Shown: positions 11,807 to 19,529 of the stretch, one piece after another
Layout: each line of letters starts with the position of its first letter
How positions within the stretch are numbered: the stretch's first letter is position 1
DNA from: Nocardia sp. CDC159
GTDB lineage: Bacteria; Actinomycetota; Actinomycetes; Mycobacteriales; Mycobacteriaceae
DNA: 64,000 nt
Direction: 5' to 3'
NCBI RefSeq assembly: GCF_023740735.1
Contig: NZ_JAMRXH010000015.1
Span: forward strand, 62,001 to 126,000
The notes under the pieces: model-generated
What the model was told of the DNA's origin: nothing
The model's database searches: none
The model's input: only the letters and a program-made list of their open reading frames with translations
Position numbers and translations under genes: made by a program

Positions 11807-11957
11807 CCCGAGCGCTTCCGCCCCCTCGTTCCTGTGGAGGGCTCGTGCGTTTCGGCTCCCTCGTTCCGGTGGGGCTCGTGCGTTTCGGCTCCCTCGTTCC
11901 GGTGGGGCTCGTGCGCTTCGGCTCCGTAGTTCCGGTGGGGCCCGAGCGCTTTCGCCC
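11807..11957. repeat. 33-bp tandem repeat array
   Basis: Near-identical 33-bp units occur at 11841-11873, 11874-11906 and 11907-11939. Degenerate copies lie at both sides (about 11807-11840 and 11940-11957). The unit begins GCTCGTGCGTTTCGGCTCCC. It fills the gap between two minus-strand reductase genes. Because 33 is a multiple of 3, one minus-strand frame stays open and reads an 11-residue His/Glu-rich repeat, but no evidence suggests it is expressed. Confidence 0.9.
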
Positions 11958-11967
11958 TATCCCTTTT

Positions 11968-12008
11968 CCTGTGTGATGTCGGCACGCTTTTCGCCGACAT
12001 CACACAGG
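11968..12008 (-). terminator. Long perfect hairpin at the 3' end of the flavohaemoglobin paralogue
   Basis: Arms 11968-11983 and 11993-12008 pair perfectly (16 bp) around a 9-nt loop ACGCTTTTC. The stop codon of the minus-strand gene lies within one arm. No T-tract follows, so it would act as a T-less terminator or a 3'-end stabiliser. Its loop core recurs at 59313-59337 and, slightly changed, at 31621-31645. Confidence 0.75.
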
Positions 12009-13160
12009 ATCCGTCATGATGATCGACTCCGGCGTCCCCACGGCCAGTAGGGCGCGCTTGGTGTCGGCGATCATGCGGGCCGAGCCGGCGATCTGGATCT
12101 GCCGGTCGGCCCAGGCGCCGAAGCTGGCAACCACCGCGCCCAGATTACCGATGAGTCTGCGGTGCATGCCGAACGGCGGATCGGCCGGGGGATAGGGATG
12201 CCACCACGGGTTGGATTCGTTCTCGCACACCGGAACCACGGTCAGCCACGGATTGCTCAGCGACAGCTGCCACATGTTCTCCACATCGTAGAGATCGCAG
12301 GGGTAGCGGCCGCCGATGAAGAAGTGCACCCGCGGATTCATCCCGCGCCGCCCCATCTCGATCAGCTGCGCGCGCAGCGGGGCCACGCCCGTGCCCGCGC
12401 CGATCATCAGCACATCGCGCCCGCTGTCGCGGTCCACGTGCAGCGCGCCCAGCGGTCCCGCGATCGACCATTTGTCGCCGACCTGGGTCTCGTTCACGAT
12501 GGCCGGGCTCACCCAGCCGGTGCGCACCTTGCGGACGTGGAACTCGATCTCCCCGTACGGATTCGTGGGAATCGCCGGGGACAGGTAGCGCCACATCTTC
12601 GGCCGCTGCGGAATCGACACCGGAACATACTGTCCGGCCTGATACGGAATCGGACTCTCCGACTGTAACCGCACGATCGCCAGATCATCGAGGACGCGGC
12701 GGTGCCCGACCACCGTGGCCTCCCAATACGGTTGCGATTTGTCCGAATTCGCGCCGATCGCCATCGAGGCGGAGATGAGGATGCCGATATCGCGCCAGCC
12801 CTCCTCCAGCTCCCGGCTCCAGCCCGTCGCCCCGTGATAGGTGCGGAACGCGGCCACCAGCGCCCGCCCCGCGATGTCGTAGTGCGCCGCCTCGACCCCG
12901 TACTTGCGATGATCGCGGGCCAACTGCTCCAGGAACCGCTGCGCCCGGTCCCAGTCCTCGAGATGATCGAGCACGAATTGGATGGCCGTGACCACCTTCT
13001 TCGGCATCATGTCCATGGCGGGGGGGAAGAGTTCACGCAGGTGGGGATTCTCGGCGAACATATGACCGAAGAACGCGCTGATCAACCGTTCGGGCCCGTT
13101 GGGCGCCTCGAGTATCGACCGGAAGTTGGCGCGGACCAGCGCTGCCGAACGCGCATCCAC
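12000..13160 (-). CDS. Type II flavohaemoglobin-like protein with altered globin pocket
   Basis: This 386-residue paralogue of the gene at 9767 has a globin domain, FAD domain (WRYLSPAIPTN) and NAD domain (GAGTGVAPLRAQL). The probable proximal His is kept in ARDHRKYGV. The helix-B segment reads AFFGHMF, so the Tyr at B10 (present as FYAILF in the paralogue) is replaced by Phe. This should weaken stabilisation of bound O2 if the alignment is right. The start is set at GTG 13160 (then DARSAALVR), 9 nt after AAAGGAAG and level with the paralogue's start; ATG 13187 and a far upstream ATG are less likely. The stop falls inside a 16-bp hairpin. Confidence 0.83.
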   Translation of the reverse strand: MDARSAALVRANFRSILEAPNGPERLISAFFGHMFAENPHLRELFPPAMDMMPKKVVTAIQFVLDHLEDWDRAQRFLEQLARDHRKYGVEAAHYDIAGRALVAAFRTYHGATGWSRELEEGWRDIGILISASMAIGANSDKSQPYWEATVVGHRRVLDDLAIVRLQSESPIPYQAGQYVPVSIPQRPKMWRYLSPAIPTNPYGEIEFHVRKVRTGWVSPAIVNETQVGDKWSIAGPLGALHVDRDSGRDVLMIGAGTGVAPLRAQLIEMGRRGMNPRVHFFIGGRYPCDLYDVENMWQLSLSNPWLTVVPVCENESNPWWHPYPPADPPFGMHRRLIGNLGAVVASFGAWADRQIQIAGSARMIADTKRALLAVGTPESIIMTDPV

Positions 13161-13288
13161 GACGTCGAGCTTCCTTTCTGCATGCATCTGCCCGGGGACC
13201 GCACGCCGCTCGGCGGTCCTTCGCGTCAAGTATCCAGGAATTATCCGCAGTCGCTCGGTTATGGGGTGATTGAGTAAGCCACAGCTCA

Positions 13289-14224
13289 TCACATGACGAG
13301 CACTGCCCTGCCGGAGCGGTCATCGAGATCGAGGATCTGCGGGAGTTCGACGAGCGGACGGGCGATGTCGACGGGGACCACCATATCGCCCGCGACCACC
13401 CGCTGCAGCACCCGCCGCAGCTCGGCGGCGTCGCCGGTGGGTTCGATGTTGCAGCCCTGTAGCCCGCGGGCCCGCAATGCCTCGACATCGACGGCGCCGA
13501 CCGTGCTGTAGACCTGCCCACCCGCCCGCACGACCCGGCTCAGGTGGATCAGCGTGGCCGGGGTGGAGACCGGATCGAACAGCACGTCCACGCCGTGGGG
13601 GTGGCGGTCCCGGAGCTGATCCACGACGGGGGCCTCGATGTAATCGACCACCTCGGTCGCACCCAGCCGGATCATCCGGTCGGTGTCCTCGGGCCGGGCG
13701 ACCGCGATCACCCGGGCGCCCGCGGTGGCGGCCAGCTGCATGGTGAACGTTCCGACGTCCCCGGCGGCGCAGTTGATCAGCACCCACTGTCCCGGGGTGA
13801 GGCCGGCGGCGTCGACCAGGCGCTGCGCGGTCAGTCCGGCCGTGGGCAGGGCCGCGGCCTGCACGGTGCCGATGCCGTCGGGGATGCGGGCGATCGTGCC
13901 GTCCGCGGGCGCGGTGGTGTACTCGGCGAAGCTGCCGTGGCCGACGCGCGGGGCGAGGAAGGTGCCGACCACGCGGTCGCCGACGGCGAAGGTGGTCACA
14001 TCCGAGCCGATCGCCGAGACCGTTCCGGCGCCGTCGATGCCCGGGATCATCGGGAAGTCGTGCGGCAGTTCGTCGGCGAGCAGGCCGTCGATGAGCATGC
14101 GGTCGTAGGTGGTGAGTCCGGCGGCGGCGAGCCGGATGAGCATATGACCCGAACCCGCGTCGGGGGTCGGCATCTCGGAGGGTTCCGGGACACCGCCGAA
14201 CTCGCGTACCACCATCGCGCGCAT
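13289..14224 (-). CDS. Quinone-oxidoreductase-like NADP-dependent MDR enzyme
   Basis: This zinc-free MDR protein of 311 residues belongs to the quinone oxidoreductase group. It has an N-terminal GroES-like fold (MRAMVVREFGG, IPGIDGAGTVSAIG, VGDRVVG) and a Rossmann domain with VLINCAAGDVGTFTMQLAA, a variant of the usual G-A-x-G-x-V-G. No zinc-ligand Cys cluster is present. The family reduces quinones or enones with NADPH; the substrate is unknown. The ATG at 14222-14224 is preferred because the conserved fold starts there; an in-frame ATG 54 nt upstream gives a non-conserved extension. It reads away from clpB and lies 128 bp upstream of the second flavohaemoglobin gene on the same strand, so read-through between these redox genes is possible. 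Confidence 0.82.
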   Translation of the reverse strand: MRAMVVREFGGVPEPSEMPTPDAGSGHMLIRLAAAGLTTYDRMLIDGLLADELPHDFPMIPGIDGAGTVSAIGSDVTTFAVGDRVVGTFLAPRVGHGSFAEYTTAPADGTIARIPDGIGTVQAAALPTAGLTAQRLVDAAGLTPGQWVLINCAAGDVGTFTMQLAATAGARVIAVARPEDTDRMIRLGATEVVDYIEAPVVDQLRDRHPHGVDVLFDPVSTPATLIHLSRVVRAGGQVYSTVGAVDVEALRARGLQGCNIEPTGDAAELRRVLQRVVAGDMVVPVDIARPLVELPQILDLDDRSGRAVLVM

Positions 14225-14409
14225 CGTCTCGCCGATCCTTTCCGAAGGAAAAAGCCTGCTCAGCGTGGGTAAGGACAATTCGGACGGTCTGGCACATCGT
14301 AAGGGGGATCGACCGGATCGTTACGTAAGCGAGGGTTGTCGGTTTGTCTCGGCGCGTAGATTCGGGCCGGACGAGGCGGGCATTGCGGAGAACGCGGAAA
14401 TTTTCCAGA

Positions 14410-14430
14410 CTTGAGCGGAACAGACTCAAC
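14410..14430 (+). promoter_or_regulatory. HspR operator (HAIR element) upstream of clpB
   Basis: CTTGAGC-N7-ACTCAAC matches the HAIR consensus in both half-sites and in the 7-nt spacing. It lies 47 nt before the clpB start and overlaps the -35 of the SigH-type promoter at 14417-14442. HspR binding here would directly occlude that promoter. Confidence 0.9.
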
Positions 14431-14442
14431 TCCTACGACGTT
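14417..14442 (+). promoter_or_regulatory. Putative SigH-type promoter of clpB
   Basis: GGAACA at 14417-14422 and CGTT at 14439-14442, with 16 nt between, match the SigH-type GGAAYA-N16-18-CGTT pattern. Transcription would begin about 28 nt before clpB. The -35 sits in the spacer of the HAIR site, so SigH activation and HspR repression would act on the same bases. Confidence 0.6.
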
Positions 14443-14476
14443 GGATCTGTCGGAAGCGACTAGTAGGAAGGTGACA

Positions 14477-17032
14477 GTGGACTCGTTCAATCCCACCACC
14501 AAGACCCAGGCGGCCCTGACCGCCGCCCTGCAGGCGGCCTCGGCCGCGGGTAACCCGGAGATCCGCCCGGGGCACTTGCTGGTGGCGCTGCTGGATCAGA
14601 CCGACGGCATCGCCGCCCCCCTGCTGAAGGCCGTCGGCGTCGACCCGGCAACGGTGCGGCGCGAGGCCCAGGACATCGTCGACCGGCTGCCGCGCGCGAC
14701 CGGCGCGACCACGACCCCGCAGCTCGGCCGCGAGGCCCTGGCCGCCATCACCGCCGCCCAGCGACTGGCCACCGAACTCGGCGACGAATACGTCTCCACC
14801 GAACATCTGATGGTGGGGCTGGCCGACGGCGATTCCGACATCTCCCAGCTACTGCTGAAGTACGGCGCGACCAAGGACGCGCTGCGCGAGGCGTTCACGA
14901 CCGTGCGCGGCAACGCGCGCGTCACCACGGCCGACCCCGAGGGCACCTATCAGGCCCTGGAGAAGTACTCCACGGATCTGACCGCCGCCGCGCGCGAGGG
15001 CAAGCTCGATCCGGTCATCGGCCGCGACACCGAGATCCGCCGCGTCGTGCAGGTGCTGAGTCGCCGCACCAAGAACAACCCGGTGCTGATCGGCGAGCCC
15101 GGTGTCGGCAAGACCGCGATCGTCGAGGGCCTGGCCCAGCGCATCGTCGCCGGTGACGTGCCGGAGTCGCTGCGCGGCAAGCGGCTGATCTCGCTCGATC
15201 TGGGCGCGATGGTCGCGGGCGCGAAGTACCGCGGCGAATTCGAGGAGCGGCTCAAGGCCGTCCTCGAGGAGATCAAATCCAGTGCGGGACAGATCATCAC
15301 GTTCATCGATGAGCTGCACACGATCGTCGGCGCGGGCGCGACCGGCGAATCGGCGATGGACGCGGGCAACATGATCAAGCCCATGCTGGCCCGCGGCGAG
15401 CTGCGCCTGGTCGGCGCGACCACGCTGGACGAATATCGCCAGCACATCGAGAAGGATCCGGCGCTGGAGCGCCGATTCCAGCAGGTACTGGTCGGTGAGC
15501 CGTCGGTGGAGGACACCATCGGCATCCTGCGCGGGCTCAAGGAGCGCTACGAGGTGCACCACGGCGTGCGCATCACCGACTCCGCGCTGGTGGCCGCGGC
15601 CACGCTGTCCGACCGCTACATCACCTCGCGGTTCCTGCCCGACAAGGCGATCGACCTGGTCGACGAGTCGGCCTCGCGGCTGCGCATGGAGATCGACTCG
15701 CGGCCGGTGGAGATCGACGAGATCGAGCGCGCGGTGCGCCGCCTCGAGATCGAGGAGATGGCGCTGGAGAAGGAGACCGACGAGGCCTCCAAGCAGCGGC
15801 TGGAGAAGCTGCGCTCCGAACTGGCCGACGACCGCGAGAAGCTCAGCCAGCTGATGACCCGCTGGCAGAACGAGAAGCAGGCCATCGACTCCGTGCGCGT
15901 CATCAAGGAGCAGCTGGAATCGCTGAAGGGCGAATCCGAGCGCGCCGAGCGCGATGGTGATCTGGGCAAGGCCGCGGAACTGCGCTACGGGCGAATCCCG
16001 CAGCTGGAGAAGGAACTCGCCGAGGCCGAGCGCAAGGCCGGTGCCGCGCCGGATGGGCAGGTCATGCTCAAGGAGGAGGTCGGCCCGGACGATATCGCCG
16101 AGGTGGTGTCGTCGTGGACCGGAATTCCGGTGGGCCGCATGCTCGAGGGCGAGACCCAGAAGCTGCTGCGCATGGAGGAGGAGCTGGGCAAGCGGGTCGT
16201 GGGGCAGCGGGAGGCCGTCGCGGCGGTCTCGGATGCCGTGCGCCGCGCCCGGGCCGGGGTCGCCGACCCGAACCGGCCGACCGGCTCGTTCATGTTCGTC
16301 GGCCCGACCGGTGTCGGTAAGACCGAGCTGGCGAAGGCGCTGGCGGACTTCCTGTTCGACGACGAGCGGGCCATGATCCGCATTGATATGAGCGAGTACT
16401 CCGAGAAGCATTCGGTGGCTCGCCTGGTCGGCGCGCCGCCCGGCTACGTCGGTTACGACCAGGGCGGTCAGCTGACCGAGGCGGTGCGGCGGCGGCCCTA
16501 TACGGTGGTGCTGTTCGACGAGATCGAGAAGGCCCATCCGGACGTGTTCGACATCCTGCTGCAGGTGCTCGACGAGGGCCGGTTGACCGACGGCCAGGGT
16601 CGCACGGTCGACTTCCGCAACACGATTCTCATCCTCACCTCCAACCTGGGGGCGGGTGGGGACAAGGACCACGTCATGAACGCGGTGCGCTCGGCCTTCA
16701 AACCGGAGTTCCTCAACCGGCTCGACGATGTGGTGATGTTCCACGCGCTGAACGAGGAGCAGCTCGAGGACATCGTCGACATTCAGCTGGCGCAGCTGCA
16801 GAAGCGCCTGGCGCAGCGGCGGCTGAAGCTGGATGTCAGCGATTCGGCGCGGTTCTGGCTGGCCGTGCGCGGCTACGACCCGGTCTACGGCGCTCGTCCG
16901 CTGCGTAGGCTGATCCAGCAGGCGATCGGTGATTCGCTGGCCAAGGAACTGCTGGCCGGTGAGGTCGCCGACGGCGATCTGGTGAAGGTCAACGTCTCGC
17001 CGAACGGCGACGGATTGATCGTGGGTCGCTGA
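14477..17032 (+). CDS. clpB: Disaggregase ATPase ClpB
   Basis: This is a Hsp100 disaggregase of 851 residues. The N-terminal domain begins SFNPTTKTQAALTAALQ. AAA module 1 has Walker A GEPGVGKTAIVEGLA and Walker B ITFIDELHTIVGAG. The coiled-coil middle domain (about residues 400-520) separates it from AAA module 2, with Walker A GPTGVGKTELAKALA and Walker B VVLFDEIEKAHPDV. It is a ring hexamer that extracts proteins from aggregates with DnaK/DnaJ/GrpE. The GTG at 14477 is chosen because it follows AGGAAGG by about 7 nt and matches the known ClpB N-terminus. An upstream frame opening at 14411 would run through the HAIR operator and cannot be right. A strong hairpin terminator follows. Confidence 0.97.
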   Translation: MDSFNPTTKTQAALTAALQAASAAGNPEIRPGHLLVALLDQTDGIAAPLLKAVGVDPATVRREAQDIVDRLPRATGATTTPQLGREALAAITAAQRLATELGDEYVSTEHLMVGLADGDSDISQLLLKYGATKDALREAFTTVRGNARVTTADPEGTYQALEKYSTDLTAAAREGKLDPVIGRDTEIRRVVQVLSRRTKNNPVLIGEPGVGKTAIVEGLAQRIVAGDVPESLRGKRLISLDLGAMVAGAKYRGEFEERLKAVLEEIKSSAGQIITFIDELHTIVGAGATGESAMDAGNMIKPMLARGELRLVGATTLDEYRQHIEKDPALERRFQQVLVGEPSVEDTIGILRGLKERYEVHHGVRITDSALVAAATLSDRYITSRFLPDKAIDLVDESASRLRMEIDSRPVEIDEIERAVRRLEIEEMALEKETDEASKQRLEKLRSELADDREKLSQLMTRWQNEKQAIDSVRVIKEQLESLKGESERAERDGDLGKAAELRYGRIPQLEKELAEAERKAGAAPDGQVMLKEEVGPDDIAEVVSSWTGIPVGRMLEGETQKLLRMEEELGKRVVGQREAVAAVSDAVRRARAGVADPNRPTGSFMFVGPTGVGKTELAKALADFLFDDERAMIRIDMSEYSEKHSVARLVGAPPGYVGYDQGGQLTEAVRRRPYTVVLFDEIEKAHPDVFDILLQVLDEGRLTDGQGRTVDFRNTILILTSNLGAGGDKDHVMNAVRSAFKPEFLNRLDDVVMFHALNEEQLEDIVDIQLAQLQKRLAQRRLKLDVSDSARFWLAVRGYDPVYGARPLRRLIQQAIGDSLAKELLAGEVADGDLVKVNVSPNGDGLIVGR

Positions 17033-17034
17033 AC

Positions 17035-17066
17035 GAATGCCGCACCCCCGGTGGGGTGCGGCATTC
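17035..17066 (+). terminator. Terminator hairpin after clpB
   Basis: A perfect 14-bp stem (17035-17048 with 17053-17066) with a CGGT tetraloop begins 3 nt after the clpB stop. A short mixed T-containing run (GCCGTTGTTTCC) follows. It separates clpB from the next gene. Confidence 0.9.
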
Positions 17067-17113
17067 GCCGTTGTTTCCTGATGTAATCCGAAACTGCACC
17101 TACCCTGGTTCGC

Positions 17114-17935
17114 ATGACGAATCCGAGCGACCCGTGGGCGCAGCGACCGGCTTCGCCCGATGCGCCGACCGAACAGGTCGGGACGTCGGGCCGCCCGGAG
17201 GAGCGGCAACTGCATACGACGGAGTACTCGGAGGCGTACGGGTACGGGGTCGCCGCGACCGAGCCGTATCAGTATTTCGGTCAGCCGCCCGGCCCCAATG
17301 CCACCCGGGAGCTGCCCGCCTACGACACCCAGTGGGGCGCCTACGAGAGCGGCTACGGCGCGCCGGGAACCTATGAGCAGCAATGGAATTCACCCGGCGC
17401 GCCGCCGCCGGGCGGGATCCACCCGCCGACCGGGGTGCCGCCGCGGCCGCCGCGGCGCAATCGGACCGGGCTGTGGATCGCCCTCACGCTGGCGATCCTG
17501 GTGCTGGTCGTGCTGGGCGGCGTCGCGGTGGGAATGCTGCTGGCGGGCGGCGGCGATTCCACCTCCTCGTCCGCTGCGGGCACCACCACCACCCGCTCGG
17601 CCCCGTCCACCCGGATTCCGCTGAATCCGCCGCCGCGCACTCCGGGCACGCCGCCCAGCGTGCCCCCGCTGCCCGGCCTCGGCGATATCGACAACCTCGG
17701 CGCGACCATGGGCACCATCGCCGCCAACGACGGCGTCACGCTCACCATCGACTCGCTGCTCGGCGAGCAGGTCACCGTCCGCACCGACGCCAAAACCCAA
17801 GTGGTCTCGTCGGGTTCGGGCAGGGTGGCCGACCTGCACCCCGGCGATATGGTGGTGGTCCAGGGCGACAAAACCCCCGACGGCTCGATCCTCGCCAAGA
17901 TCATCATCAGCACCGCCCTGTCCGGTCCGCGCTGA
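17114..17935 (+). CDS. DUF5666-domain single-pass membrane protein
   Basis: This 273-residue protein has three parts. The first is a Pro/Gly/Tyr-rich cytoplasmic N-terminus (about 1-115) ending in a basic RPPRRNR stop. Next comes one transmembrane helix (LWIALTLAILVLVVLGGVAV), then a Ser/Thr/Pro linker. The C-terminal extracytoplasmic domain (about 195-270) resembles DUF5666: GTIAANDGVTLTIDSLLG, then LHPGDMVVVQGDKTPDGS. Its function is unknown. TACCCT at 17101-17106 stands 7 nt before ATG 17114, so the mRNA may be leaderless. It is flanked by the clpB terminator and by ttfA. Confidence 0.75.
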   Translation: MTNPSDPWAQRPASPDAPTEQVGTSGRPEERQLHTTEYSEAYGYGVAATEPYQYFGQPPGPNATRELPAYDTQWGAYESGYGAPGTYEQQWNSPGAPPPGGIHPPTGVPPRPPRRNRTGLWIALTLAILVLVVLGGVAVGMLLAGGGDSTSSSAAGTTTTRSAPSTRIPLNPPPRTPGTPPSVPPLPGLGDIDNLGATMGTIAANDGVTLTIDSLLGEQVTVRTDAKTQVVSSGSGRVADLHPGDMVVVQGDKTPDGSILAKIIISTALSGPR

Positions 17936-18001
17936 TCCCGACACGAACACAGGGGATGCGAAGCCGCCTCACTGCGGACTCTGGTTCTAGACTCGACATC
18001 G

Positions 18002-19072
18002 ATGGCGATGACGGCGATGTGGTTCGGGCTGGCGGCGATCGCACTGATTGGTGCGATCGTGCTGCTGTATTTCGATCGGCTCCAGCGGCAGCGGACCGGT
18101 CACGTGCGTCAGGTGTGGGCGAAATCGCAGGGCTACACCTATGTCTCGGTCGAGCCGTCGCTGGCCTCGACGTGGCGACGCGGTGCGATGGCCAAACTCG
18201 GCTATCTGTCCGCGGTCGATGTGGTCTCGGGTAACCGGCGCGGCGAGAAGTTCGTGCTGTTCGATCTGGAGGACGCGGCGACGCTGGTCGCGGTGCGCCG
18301 CCACATCGGTTCCGATATCGATATCGATCTGCGCCTCAAGACCGCCGCACCGCCCAAGGACGCCGATCTGGAACTGCTCGGCGCGATCGGTGATCGGGTC
18401 GTCTTCGCCACCAATCCCGATATCGCCCGTCACGCCGTCGATCAGCGCATGGTCGCGTTCATCGAAACGCTGCCCGAGACGGTGCAGCAGCTGTGGAGCG
18501 AGGGCAACTGGTCGCTGGGCATGCTGCCGGTCGGCACCTCCTCGAAGGATTGGGAGGCGGCCATCGACGCGGTGCTGCGGCTGTCGGGCCTGCTGCACGT
18601 GCTGCCGCCGGTGGCTGGGGAGAAGGGCCGCGCGGAGTCCGACGACGCCGAACCGAGCCGCCCGCGCGGTCGCTCGAATCCCGCGCCCGAATCCGACGAG
18701 ATCCCGTCCCGTCCGTCCGGCGCCGCCCGGGTGTTGCCCCCGAAGTCCGCGCCCGAACCGGACGACGACGAGGACAGCAACTACCGCTACGAATATCGGG
18801 ACGAGGACGCCGAGGACTACACCCCGCTCGTCAAGGACATCGCGGGCGAGACCGATCCGGAACCGCCGCGCCGCCCCGCCCTGGCGGTCGTGCCCGATCC
18901 GCGCAACCGCGTGCGGCGCAACTGGCCCCCGGCCGAGGAGCTACCCGAGGACGGGGACGATTCGGCCGCCGACGAATTCGAGGACAGCTTCGTCGAGGAC
19001 GAACTGCCCGATCGTCCCGGCGGCCCGTTCCACCCGGGATTCCGCCCGTATCAGGGCCCCGCACCCCGGTGA
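18002..19072 (+). CDS. ttfA: Trehalose monomycolate transport factor TtfA homologue
   Basis: This 356-residue protein has one N-terminal transmembrane helix (WFGLAAIALIGAIVLLYF), a conserved central domain (about residues 35-205) and a long acidic, Pro-rich tail that is probably disordered. TtfA of mycobacteria works with MmpL3 in exporting trehalose monomycolate for mycomembrane assembly. The assignment rests on architecture and on gene order: in M. tuberculosis the clpB, Rv0383c (ttfA) and pyrE genes are adjacent as here. The acidic tail appears longer than in the mycobacterial protein. ATG 18002 is followed by two more in-frame ATGs (18008, 18017), so the exact start is uncertain. The stop overlaps the start of the decayed SDR gene (GTGA). 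Confidence 0.75.
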   Translation: MAMTAMWFGLAAIALIGAIVLLYFDRLQRQRTGHVRQVWAKSQGYTYVSVEPSLASTWRRGAMAKLGYLSAVDVVSGNRRGEKFVLFDLEDAATLVAVRRHIGSDIDIDLRLKTAAPPKDADLELLGAIGDRVVFATNPDIARHAVDQRMVAFIETLPETVQQLWSEGNWSLGMLPVGTSSKDWEAAIDAVLRLSGLLHVLPPVAGEKGRAESDDAEPSRPRGRSNPAPESDEIPSRPSGAARVLPPKSAPEPDDDEDSNYRYEYRDEDAEDYTPLVKDIAGETDPEPPRRPALAVVPDPRNRVRRNWPPAEELPEDGDDSAADEFEDSFVEDELPDRPGGPFHPGFRPYQGPAPR

Positions 19073-19529
19073 CCCCACCCGCCGCGCGTCTGCCCGGCAC
19101 CACCCGTCCCGTCGCCCTCGGCACCGGACCCACCTCAGGCCTGGGGCAGACCGCTGCCCAGCGGGCGTCGAACGCCGCGGCCGTGATGGAACTCACGGCC
19201 GCCGGGCGGCCGCCGACGATCGCCCCGCCAGGGGATCGATCGTGAAGGCCAACGTCATATTCTTTACCGAGGGGCCGGCCGGGGAACCGGCCGGGACCGA
19301 ATTCCACCGGCGTGCCGGTATCGAGGTGTCGTCGTTGCCGAAACCGTTGTGGCTCGGCGCCGATCGGGTCGTGGCCGGTTCGCTGCGCGACCTGGAGAAG
19401 AACCGGGTGATCAGCGTGCCCGGTGTGCAGTACAAAGCGCTGACGGCGGTCGCCGGACTGCTCCCGCGGTCCGTCCAGGGCCGCCTCATCCGAGGCATGT
19501 TCAACGCACGCGGAAGGACACATACATGA
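19069..19529 (+). pseudogene. Decayed short-chain dehydrogenase/reductase gene
   Basis: Fragments of one SDR gene remain in about 460 bp instead of about 800 bp. The 5' part (from GTG 19069) reads RPVALGTGPTSGLGQ, a recognisable but altered TGxxxGxG cofactor motif. The frame then runs on into unrelated sequence and ends at 19245. The 3' part is in another frame (about 19242-19529). It begins with KANVIFFTEG, the stretch usually just after the catalytic YxxxK, and continues to PGVQYKALTAVAGLLPRS. The active-site Tyr and most of the Rossmann domain are missing. A second gap joins EPAG directly to TEFHRRAG. The stop still overlaps the pyrE start (ATGA), and the GTG still overlaps the ttfA stop, so the operon couplings survive. 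Confidence 0.78.

Noticed and set aside
11728..12003. Minus-strand 91-codon frame with HRNEGAETHEP repeats as a gene
   Set aside because: It arises from the 33-bp tandem repeat, overlaps both neighbouring genes, and has no ribosome binding site or family match.
14411..14476. Upstream extension of clpB to 14411
   Set aside because: It would translate the HAIR/SigH control region; the conserved N-terminus and the AGGAAGG site place the start at 14477.
14849..17383. An 844-codon minus-strand frame over clpB
   Set aside because: It is the complement of clpB codons, with no recognisable motif.
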